DNA of 64,000 bases from Symsagittifera roscoffensis (Eukaryota; Xenacoelomorpha; Acoela; Convolutidae): contig NC_087064.1 in NCBI RefSeq assembly GCF_963678635.1, positions 27,756,189-27,820,188 on the forward strand, in the 5' to 3' direction. The number at the start of each line of letters is the position of its first letter. Positions within the stretch are counted from its first letter, which is position 1. This document shows, piece by piece, positions 42,596-51,967 of this stretch. A program made the translations under genes and the position numbers. The notes below the pieces were generated by a model. It made no database searches. It worked only from the letters and a program-made list of their open reading frames with translations, and was not told where the DNA came from.

Positions 42596-45500
42596 CAAGG
42601 TCTTCCTTTATTTGTTCCCGGATTGCCCGAACTTTCCTATTAAGTAGCTCAAGGCAACCACACAACCAAAATCACAATCAAAAAAAAATTTTGTTCGGGT
42701 ACTTCTGATACACCCAATCTAGAATCCAAAGTTGATCACGAATTTCCGGGTCAAAATGGGCTCCTATGATCCTAATAAGCACGCCTAATGTCCTAATATG
42801 ACCTTTTTTAAATGGATATTTCCCGTCTCCCAAATTGCCACAGAAGGTTTCCTCAAGTTTCTAACAATGAGGGTTGCTAAGATATTTAAGTCACTCCGGT
42901 TGGTGATTTCGGAGGGTACCTTAACCACCCAAGTTACTTCGGAGGGTCCCCTAAAATTTACTAAGGAGGGTCAATAAGATGCTTAATAAGCTCCGGAGGG
43001 TTACTTCGGAGGGTACCTCCAAAATTTTCAAATTTCTGAACCTCACTTACAAGGGCCTTCAATTAACTTCAGGAAGCGTCAAAACAAGCTAAATTCTCTA
43101 TGGGGGGGGGGGGGGCTGTTTTAACTTCTTTGGATGATCTCGTGGAAGTTTTCCACTAAGGAGGGTTGCTAAGTGGTTTAGCTGACTCCGGATGGTTACC
43201 TCGGAGGGTTTCCCAATAATCAAGAAAAAAGGTTATGTTACCGCGATAAAGTCTCCAAAAGCGGTCCACCTGACTTAAAACTAGGTTGGCTGACACGGTC
43301 AACCTTCGCAGTAGGATAAAAAGGTGTTTTGATAAAATTTTCTGCCGCTCGGAGGGTTACCTGTAATTTGGACCCTCCGAACCAACAAATTCTAAAAAAA
43401 TTTTATTTTCCGAAATTATCAACCCAAAAACGGTTGCGGTCCGGAAAATTGATCCAAAACGTCGACTTATGGTACCAAAATTATCCCGATCGGTTGGCTA
43501 GTCTTTGAGAAATTGCCAAAAACGTGTTTGTCCAAACGGCCTTTTTTCACCACCTATATAGGTTCTGAGAAACTTTTTCAGCAATTCCTATTGAAAGTGC
43601 CTGAAAATAATTGAAACGAGCGTAGTAGCCCTGTACGGCACTGGAATAGTGCAAAAAACCGGATCAAAATTGGTTTGGAGACAAAAATTTGGCCAATAAC
43701 TATCAAATTTGGACCCTCCGATTCCTTCCTTTTCCAATCCTTAAGTCGTTAGCTCTATCCACGGAGCTAATCGGAGGGTTACTCAAGAATTTTTCTGGCA
43801 GCCGAGCACTTTATGCTAGCACGCTTAAAAATTTATTGCTCTAACTCTAAAAACTCAAAAACTCAATCCCCAAAATAGGTTGACAAAATTTGTCTCTTAG
43901 GTTTCTCAATAACAATCTTAGTGACTCGGCTAGAGTTACACACACAGGGCCTGCTCAGTATTGATATAATGCTAACTCAACCCTGTTGTATAGTATAACA
44001 GTATCACAAAATTTTCTCAAGGCCAATAACTTTCACAAATTTTCACCTTTCGTCAGTATCAATTTATCGCCACACAATTTATCAAGTCACTGCTCTGTTA
44101 AAGTCACATAATCTTTGATAAAAAACAGTGATGATTCAGAAACAGATCAATAAAACTTAGTCTTAAGGAAAAAGACTTCCCTCAATCGGAACGATCCGAA
44201 AGAACAAAGCCCAGGACACAGTCTTCTCAAGTGGGTGTGTATTTGCCTAATACACCCACCGATGTCTTCTTTTAGGTGCCCTGCGATTGCCCGAGCTGTC
44301 CTACTAATTAGCTCAAGGCAACCTCTGATCGAAAATTTCTATAGTCTAAGAAAAAGCTCTCCCACACCCGGACTGCTCCAAGTGCACGAGAGTAGGGAAC
44401 AACTTTTCTTCTCAAGTGAGTGTGTATTTGCCTAATACACTCACCAAGGTCTTCCTTTATTTGTTCCCGGATTGCCCGAACTTTCCTATTAAGTAGCTCA
44501 AGGCAACCACACAACCAAAATCACAATCAAAAAAAAATTTTGTTCGGGTACTTCTGATACACCCGATCTAGAATCAAAGTTGATCACGAATTTCCGGGTC
44601 AAAATGGGCTCCTATGATCCTAATAAGCAGCCTAATGTCCTAATATGACCTTTTTTAAATGGATATTTCCCGTCTCCCAAATTGCCACAGAAGGTTTCCT
44701 CAAGTTTCTAACAATGAGTGTTGCTAAGATATTTAAGTCACTCCGGTTGGTGATTTCGGAGGGTTGTTAAGACCCTTAGCCTACCTCGGAGGGTTACTTC
44801 GGAGGGTTACCTCAATCACCCAAGTTACTTCGGAGGGTCCCCTTAAATTTACTAAGGAGGGTCAATAAGATGCTTAATATGCTCCGTAGGGTTACTTCGG
44901 AGGGTACCTCCAAAATTTTCAAATTTCTGAACCTCACTTAGAAGGGCCTTCAATTAACTTCAGGAAGCGTCAAAACAAGCTAAATTCTCTATGGGGGGCT
45001 GTTTTAACTTCTTTGGATGATCTCGTGGAAGTTTTCCACTAAGGAGGGTTGCTAAGGGGTTTAGCTGACTCCGGATGGTTACCTCGGAGGGTTCCCCAAT
45101 AATCAAGAAAAAAGGTTATGTTACCGCAATAAAGTCTCCAAAAGCGGTCCACCTGACTTAAAACTAGGTTGGCTGACACGGTCAACCTTTGCAGTAGGAT
45201 AAAAAGGTGTTTTGATAAAATTTTCTGCCGCTCGGAGGGTTACCTGTAATTTGGACCCTCCGAACCAACAAATTCTAAAAAAATTTTCTTTTCCGAAATT
45301 ATCAACCCAAAAACGGTTGCGGTCCGGAAAATTGATCCAAAACGTCGACTTATGGTACCAAAATTATCCCGATCGGTTAGCTAGTCTTTGAGAAATTGCC
45401 AAAAACGTGTTTGTCCAAACGGCCTTTTTTCACCACCTATATAGGTTCTGAGAAACTTTTTCAGCAATTCCTATTGAAAGTGCCTGAAAATAATTGAAAC

Positions 45501-46859
45501 GAGCGTAGTAGCCCTGTACGGCACTGGAATAGTGCAAAAAACCTGATCAAAATTGGTTTGGAGACAAAAATTTGGCCAATAACTATCAAATTTGGACCCT
45601 CCGATTCCTTCCTTTTCCAGTCCTTAAGTCGTTAGCTCTATCCACGGAGCTAATCGGAGGGTTACTCAAGAATTTTTCTGGCAACCGAGCACTTTATGTT
45701 AGCACGCTCCTAACACAAAAATTTTTATTGCTCTAACTCTAAAAACTCAAAAACTCAATCCCCAAAACAGATTGACAAAATTCAGAAAATTATTGAAATT
45801 TTGATCGAAAAATTTTGGTTTTTTCCAACTTCTACTGAGTATTCTCTCACGCGGTTTCTTTAGTTAGGGGGATTGAACTACGTAGCTACTCCCTATGTAA
45901 AACCTTTTTGCTGTTCGGAAAAGCTCGGATATCCAAAAATTTGGGGGTCTATAGTTTGTCAAAAATCGATAATTTTCGACGAAATTTGGGTGTTTCTTGG
46001 GTCCAATTAGGAGATAAGTAATATATAATAAGGATAATAACCTATTAGTAGTCATTAATGATTAGTAATATACCCTCCTTTGCACCAAAATACCCGAATT
46101 AAGACCCTTAACTCGGAAATTTGTAATCGATGGAGGGTACAATCGGACCGCGCCAATCGTGCCCCCCACCACTTAAGTTTTGATGAAATAGTACCCGAAT
46201 GATGCCAAAATTGTTTCAACGATACCCAACAGTCGTTGTGGATGTTGTCCCTATGTCCCTGTTGAGTGTGGAACACGTCGGTCAGCTTGCCACTCTACCC
46301 TCCGGTCACCGGCAAAATCACCATTAATGTGCTTAAATACTCAAATTACACTCAAGGCTGGGTACCCAACCCGTCACCAAAACACACAATTTTTCTATCA
46401 GAAATGATATAAATCAATCTGAAACAATAACAAATAGGAAGGTCAGATCACATATTGTCCGGAAATAACATATAAACTGTCACTTTATGTTTTTTATTGT
46501 TTTTGGTCTTTCTTGGATTTTTTACTGTTTTTTGTACTTTTTTGTTTTCAAATAAAATTGTTTTTGGCTTTTTCTTGGTTATACACCATTTTTGTTTGGT
46601 TTTACGCTTTTTCTTTAATTGGTTCTGGTCCCGGGACCTTCGGACAAGCGGGCTCATGACTTCCCACCTAACCCTCCGGCCCCCGGAATTTTCGGTATTA
46701 ACTAAGTTAAAAAGCTAAATAGTACTAGGCGGAGGGTACGTACAGTCCCCCTAGCACAACAAAGGTCACTAAGGCCTCTAACTTGGGCTTACGCCCGGAG
46801 CGGAGGGTTCGTCGCTGAAACGCTTGCTGATCATGATGGTCTTATGCCTTTGACAGGCC

Positions 46860-46874
46860 CACCCAGGAGCGCCA
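46860..46874 (-). promoter_or_regulatory. PBS-like site of element B
   Basis: Minus-sense TGGCGCTCCTGGGTG, 12 nt after the 5' LTR end (spacer 46875-46886). Confidence 0.55.
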
Positions 46875-46886
46875 TAAAAACGTCTA

Positions 46887-47770
46887 TGTAACATTCGCCC
46901 AAATACTACACAGCGACGGAGCGTAGAAAAAGTACCTATTAACGACTGGCAGGCGTCAGTTACCTTAATTCTACTCGTTTTTCACCGTCTCGACCTTGCC
47001 ATTTGATTTTCTGGTCTGTCTAGGGCTAAGTAAAAAGTTACCATTTTTAGGCCATCAGTCAAACGACTTTTGATCAGCTTTCGTTTACATGCGAACACAA
47101 CCACATAGCTGAGTCTCGGATCCTCAGACTACGTGATTGTCATTAAAAACACGGCTCGAACAACCTATTTTCACATATTTTTGTGTGACAGTTCTATATT
47201 AAATCCATTGGAGATGGATTGACCCTTTCCTCTTTCTAGCTACTCATATTCTAAAATATCAAGTTACACCGGTGTTAAATTAAAGTTTCACGACATCCAG
47301 GTAGCTATATAGTTAGTTTTATACAGTCCCTTCACATAAACAGTCTCTAGGGGACCAAGCCTCCGCTCCCGTGATATTCCAGCGATAACGCTCTTATCTC
47401 TCCTAATTTGCGTCCCGGGAGGGTTCCGTGGAATACTCCTTCCCCACTGAAGCTTCCTTCTCCACTAGTATCCGCTAACAAGTGTCTTATCGTGCGTTGT
47501 TGCCACGATAAGAGGCTTCGTATTTTCCGTCTCTTTTACGACTGTTTTTCACAATATTTGTCGTTGTTCTGATTTTCTCAGCTTTTTTGGTCAAAATGGC
47601 CGTTTTTCGTATATCTGAGAAATATCAACTTGAAAATCGAAATTTTAAAAATAGAAAAGTTCAGAATACTTCGACCCTCCTTTCAATCACTTTTTTGCTG
47701 TTAAGGCCTTTTCTCTCTGATTCGTGCTTCGTCGGAAGGTTGCGCTGTGCCAATCTGGCAGAATGGCACA
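46887..47770 (-). repeat. 5' LTR of element B (family 1)
   Basis: 884 bp, TGTGCC...GTTACA (minus). A TATA box (TATAAAA, minus) lies at 47317-47323, within gggactgtataaaac. The sequence is almost identical to the LTR of C, closer than to the B 3' LTR in several stretches. Confidence 0.9.
47317..47323 (-). promoter_or_regulatory. TATA box in the B 5' LTR
   Basis: TATAAAA on the minus strand, about 450 bp from the LTR 5' end; the same box is at 51504-51510 in C. Likely core promoter of the element. Confidence 0.5.
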
Positions 47771-48466
47771 TACTCCCCGGACAGTCCCCATCAATGTCCC
47801 TATTGATCGCATAACACCGGGTTATCGTCAAGTAGTTATCCAGTTTTCTGTACTCAATCTTACAAATCGCATAAGAAAATGAAATTTATCTACCCCACCT
47901 CAACTCACTACGTGTTCACAAATGGCATCGTACTACATCTCACTGCCTTTCAACATTTTCACAAAATTTGCATCATGAGGAGTGTTACGACATCCAAGTA
48001 GCTACAAAGACAGTTTTTTATAGTGCCTTCACATAAAACAGTCTCTGAGGGACCAAGCCTCCGCTCCCGTAATCTTCCTGAGATAACGCTGTTATCTCTC
48101 CCAATTTGTGGCACGGGAGGGTTCCGTGGAATATTCCTTCCCCACTGAAGCTTCCTTCTCCACTAATATCCACTGCTAAGAGTCTTATCGTGTGTTGTTG
48201 CCACGATAAGAGGCTTCGTATTTCTCGTCTCTTGTGCGACCGTTTTCCACAATATTTGTCGTTGTTCTGTTTTTTCGTCCTTTTTCTTCAAAATGGCCGT
48301 CTTTTTCTATTTCTCAGAAATATTCACTCTTCAATCGAAATTTTGAAAATAAAAATTCTAGAATGTTCCTACCCTCCTTCGCAATACTTTTTCGTTCCAA
48401 AGGCCTTTATTCGTTTTTTCTCGTGTCGCCGGAAGGTTGCGCTGTGCCATCTGGCAGAATGGCACA
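47771..48466 (-). repeat. Extra 3'-UTR piece and partial LTR outside the B 5' LTR
   Basis: 47771-47985 matches 25787-26001 (end of the B 3' UTR) and 47986-48466 matches the first 481 bases of the LTR (25306-25786). In minus sense the order is partial LTR, 3' UTR end, full LTR, leader. This is what a head-to-tail dimer sharing one LTR would leave after deletion of nearly all of the upstream unit. The outer end at 48466 is the true border with the PLE. Confidence 0.8.
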
Positions 48467-48771
48467 AACTGAAATCAAAAGTGGTGTACAGACTTGAATG
48501 TTGTGGGTGCAAATCCATCTATGTTGGCCAGACGGTCCGACATCTCACCACAAGGATTGAGGAACACCGAAAAGAGGATACCCCAGTTGGACAGCATATA
48601 AGGCAGTGTGGTACTGAGAGTGGTAAGTCTGAGTTTAATTGGAAAATAATCGACCAGGCGTCCAGCAGCATCAAATTACTTAAATTAGAGGCGCTGCACA
48701 TTAGGAAAGAGAGACCGGCAAATAACACGAGCGACGAGTTTAGAAGTAGGGAGCTGACACTAAGGCTATAG
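48467..48771 (+). pseudogene. GIY-YIG endonuclease of the interrupted PLE
   Basis: About 100 open codons to TAG 48769. VVYRLECCGCKSIYVGQT holds the GIY-YIG-equivalent strands with the PLE-typical Cys pair. LTTRIEEHR holds the conserved Arg, followed by VGQHIRQC and a C-terminal EALHIRKERPANN...RSRELTL. The enzyme nicks target DNA for PLE insertion. It was cut from its RT by element B (24904/48467). The open frame that appears to start in LTR sequence upstream is a chance fusion. Confidence 0.85.
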
Positions 48772-49117
48772 TTCCTGAATCGAAAAATTCTGGCTAAAAC
48801 AAAATTTTGAAACAACTTACATGTTAGCATAAAAATTAGCCACAAAATGAAAAAGAGAAAAAAAAATGATGAAAACTCTCAGAAATTTGTGACAAAATGT
48901 TTAAAGTTGTTACATAATTGTTTTTACATAATTTCAGTGATATTTGTAAAGTTTTGATTGGTTGAATTTTTAAAATTTAGAAGTAATGATGTGTGTGACA
49001 CTTTTTATGATATTTGATCATTTTGTACAGATAGTTTAGAATTTTTTAAAACCTGAAGATGCACAAAATGTGCGAAAACGTTTGTTTGAATTTACAATTT
49101 TAACGCATTCTCAAAAT
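48772..49117 (+). other. PLE 3' region, copy 1
   Basis: AT-rich, non-coding. Identical in plan to the arms of the inverted repeat at 21081-21713, and includes the hammerhead-like motif near 49050. It ends at the aaattattaag target duplication (49118-49128). Confidence 0.75.
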
Positions 49118-49410
49118 AAATTATTAAGCAACTCTAGTTTAAATGGGGTAATCAAGTTTAACTCAAGAAGTTTTGAATAAGTCAGTTTTAACTGAAGAGA
49201 CAAGTTTTGTTTCTGGACCATTGGGAGACTTCGGTTGTCCACCTTTCCACCGAAGGTTCACTCTGGTCCACTTCTAATATATCTCTTCTTCACTCGCGAT
49301 GACTCTGCCTTCTGTTTCGAATAAGACAACTCTACTCTCGTTCGAATTATTTATCGGAATATCAAATAGCAATTTCCCGATGCTAATTTTGATTACTTTC
49401 CCGCGATTGA
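49118..49410 (-). repeat. LTR of element D, duplicated part
   Basis: First copy of the D LTR resumption, cut at the duplication junction (49410/49411). The complete continuation is 50165-50615. Confidence 0.78.
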
Positions 49411-49513
49411 TGTTCCTACCCTCCTTCGCAATACTTTTTCGTTCCAAAGGCCTTTATTCGTTTTTTCTCGTGTCGCCGGAAGGTTGCGCTGTGCCATCTG
49501 GCAGAATGGCACA

Positions 49514-49818
49514 AACTGAAATCAAAAGTGGTGTACAGACTTGAATGTTGTGGGTGCAAATCCATCTATGTTGGCCAGACGGTCCGACATCTCACCACAA
49601 GGATTGAGGAACACCGAAAAGAGGATACCCCAGTTGGACAGCATATAAGGCAGTGTGGTACTGAGAGTGGTAAGTCTGAGTTTAATTGGAAAATAATCGA
49701 CCAGGCGTCCAGCAGCATCAAATAACTTACATTAGAGGCGCTGCACATTAGGAAAGAGAGACCGGCAAATAACACGCGCGACGAGTTTAGAAGTAGGCAG
49801 CTGACACTAAGGCTATAG
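49514..49818 (+). pseudogene. Second copy of the GIY-YIG endonuclease
   Basis: Duplicate of 48467-48771 with a TAA at 49723-49725 (TTA to TAA) that removes the last 30 residues, plus a few substitutions. It is followed by the second copy of the PLE 3' region (49819-50164). Confidence 0.82.
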
Positions 49819-50164
49819 TTCCTGAATCGAAAAATTCTGGCTAAAACAAAATTTTGAAACAACTTACATGTTAGCATAAAAATTAGCCACAAAATGAAAA
49901 AGAGAAAAAAAAATGATGAAAACTCTCAGAAATTTGTGACAAAATGTTTAAAGTTGTTACATAATTGTTTTTACATAATTTCAGTGATATTTGTAAAGTT
50001 TTGATTGGTTGAATTTTTAAAATTTAGAAGTAATGATGTGTGTGACACTTTTTATGATCTTTGATCATTTTGTACAGATAGTTTAGAATTTTTTAAAACC
50101 TGAAGATGCACAAAATGTGCGAAAACGTTTGTTTGAATTTACAATTTTAACGCATTCTCAAAAT

Positions 50165-50615
50165 AAATTATTAAGCAACTCTAGTTTAAATGGGGTAATC
50201 AAGTTTAACTCACGAAGTTTTGAATAAGTCAGTTTTAACTGAAGAGACAAGTTTTGTTTCTGGACCATTGGGAGACTTCGGTTGTCCACCTTTCCACCGA
50301 AGGTTCACTCTGGTCCACTTCTAATATATCTCTTCTTCACTCGCGATGACTCTGCCTTCTGTTTCGAATAAGACAACTCTACTCTCGTTCGAATTATTTA
50401 TCGGAATATCAAATAGCAATTTCCCGATGCTAATTTTGATTACTTTCCCGCGATTGTAGTTCGAATCTTCTGCTCTTATTTTTCTATATTTTCAGTTGTC
50501 GCGAGAAACCTGAGCATGAAATGCTCAATTCGGATTTTTGAAAAGTTCCATTTCACCCCAAAATCATGTCCTGCGTTGCTCAAGGCCAAACTTCCAACAA
50601 TGACCGACTGGCACA
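50165..50615 (-). repeat. LTR of element D, fragment 3 of 3
   Basis: From the second aaattattaag to gactggcaca at 50615. In minus sense this is the 5' start (TGTGCCAGTC) of the family-2 LTR whose other end lies at 2429. Confidence 0.82.
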
Positions 50616-51056
50616 ATAGTTGTTACATAATTTTAGTAATAATTGTGAAGTTGTGCTTGGTTTAATTTTTTTAAGTTTTGAAATAATGTTGTGTTTGACA
50701 CTTTTTATGATCTTTGATCATTTTGTACTGATAGTTTAGATTTTAAAACCTGAAAATGCACAAAAATGTTCTATAACGTTTGTTTGAATTTAGAATGTTA
50801 ACGCATTGACTGGCACAATAGGTGTTACATAATTTTAGTTATAATTGTGAAGTTGTGCTTGGTTAAATTTTTTTAAGTTTTGAAATAATGTTGTGTTTGA
50901 CACTTTTTATGATCTTTGATCATTTTGTACTGATAGTTTAGATTTTAAAACCTGAAAATGCACTAAAATGTGCGAAAACGTTTGTTTGAATTTACAATTT
51001 TCACGCATTCTCAAATTCATTCCAATATTAAGGATGCCGGTAATTCAGTCTGCGAA
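50616..51056 (+). repeat. Diverged PLE 3'-type repeats, two tandem units of about 205 bp
   Basis: Two units (about 50605-50809 and 50810-51010), each running from gactggcacaata to a degenerate hammerhead-like motif, resemble the PLE 3' region. The unit includes the last bases of the D LTR, so it was doubled after D inserted. 51011-51056 is a short unassigned spacer before element C. Confidence 0.7.
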
Positions 51057-51940
51057 TGTGCCATTCTGCCAGATTGGCACAGCGCAACCTTCCGACGAAG
51101 CACGAATCAGAGAGAAAAGGCCTTAACAGCAAAAAAGTGATTGAAAGGAGGGTCGAAGTATTCTGAACTTTTCTATTTTTAAAATTTCGATTTTCAAGTT
51201 GATATTTCTCAGAAATACGAAAAACGGCCATTTTGACCAAAAAAGCTGAGAAAATCAGAACAACGACAAATATTGTGAAAAACAGTCGTACAAGAGACGG
51301 AAAATACGAAGCCTCTTATCGTGGCAACAACGCACGATAAGACACTTGTCAGCGGATACTAGTGGAGAAGGAAGCTTCAGTGGGGAAGGAGTATTCCACG
51401 GAACCCTCCCGGGACGCAAATTAGGAGAGATAAGAGCGTTATCGCTGGAATATCACGGGAGCGGAGGCTTGGTCCCCCAGAGACTGTTTATGTGAAGGGA
51501 CTGTATAAAACTAACTATATAGCTACCTGGATGTCGTGAAACTTTAATTTAACACCGGTGTAACTTGATATTTTAGAATATGAGTAGCTAGAAAGAGGAA
51601 AGGGTCAATCCATCTCCAATGGATTTAATATAGAACTGTCACACAAAAATATGTTAAAATAGGTTGTTCGAGCCGTGTTTTTAATGACAATCACGTAGTC
51701 TGAGGATCCGAGACTCAGCTATGTGGTTGTGTTCGCATGTAAACGAAAGCTGATCAAAAGTCGTTTGACTGATGGCCTAAAAATGGTAACTTTTTACTTA
51801 GCCCTAGACAGACCAGAAGATCAAATGGCAAGGTCGAGACGGTGAAAAACGAGTAGAATTAAGGTAACTGACGCCTGCCAGTCGTTAATAGGTACTTTTT
51901 CTACGCTCCGTCGCTGTGTAGTATTTGGGCGAATGTTACA
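51057..51940 (+). repeat. 5' LTR of element C (family 1)
   Basis: 884 bp, TGTGCC...GAATGTTACA. TATA box at 51504-51510. Confidence 0.9.
51504..51510 (+). promoter_or_regulatory. TATA box in the C 5' LTR
   Basis: TATAAAA in gggactgtataaaacta, at the same LTR position as in B. Confidence 0.5.
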
Positions 51941-51952
51941 TAGACGTTTTTA

Positions 51953-51967
51953 TGGCGCTCCTGGGTG
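51953..51967 (+). promoter_or_regulatory. PBS-like site of element C
   Basis: TGGCGCTCCTGGGTG, 12 nt after the LTR (spacer 51941-51952). Confidence 0.55.

Larger units (their letters stand above)
42042..45782. repeat. Tandem duplication of leader, 1.85 kb per copy
   Basis: Copy 1 is 42042-43890 and copy 2 is 43891-45782. Each starts tgtctcttagg and ends gacaaaatt. They differ by small indels, including a poly-G run in copy 1 (about 43101-43115) and an added ggagggt block in copy 2 (about 44765-44810). Element C has only one copy, so this is specific to B. Confidence 0.92.
41927..46886 (-). other. Non-coding 5' leader of element B
   Basis: 5 kb between gag and the 5' LTR, inflated by a 1.85-kb tandem duplication. 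In minus-sense order it has the PBS-like site, an A-rich tract (46480-46620), many dispersed ACCCTCC motifs, and two 185-bp direct repeats, each with a hairpin, in each duplicate. The poly-T (sense) just before gag may be part of a splice acceptor. No protein is supported; short ORFs inside recur in both duplicates only because the DNA is duplicated. Confidence 0.7.
24905..48466 (-). mobile_element. Element B: 23.6-kb family-1 Ty3/gypsy-like element with extra 5' LTR material
   Basis: Minus-strand element. 3' LTR 24905-25786, 5' LTR 46887-47770, and outside the 5' LTR a 3'-UTR piece (47771-47985) and a partial LTR (47986-48466). Coding order on the minus strand: gag-protease, RT-RNase H, acidic linker, integrase, macro fragment, SGNH fragment, P2, P3, P4, P5, P6. 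It is inserted in the PLE, with AAC repeated on both sides (24902-24904 and 48467-48469). It carries large deletions in RT and at the macro/SGNH junction and several stops. Confidence 0.88.
48364..50457 (+). repeat. Tandem duplication, 1,047 bp, of LTR end + endonuclease + PLE end + D LTR part
   Basis: Copy 1 is 48364-49410 and copy 2 is 49411-50457. The unit contains 103 bp of family-1 LTR, the endonuclease, the PLE 3' region and about 290 bp of D LTR, so it arose after element B had inserted. Differences are few. Confidence 0.92.

Noticed and set aside
42850-45250. Telomere-like repeats (GGAGGGT runs).
   Set aside because: Motifs are dispersed at irregular spacing and in both orientations inside retroelement leaders, not in a tandem array.
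48106-48771. 221-residue fusion protein starting in LTR sequence and ending in GIY-YIG.
   Set aside because: The N-terminal half is LTR and the frame crosses the insertion junction by chance; the true upstream exon is at 24890-24904.
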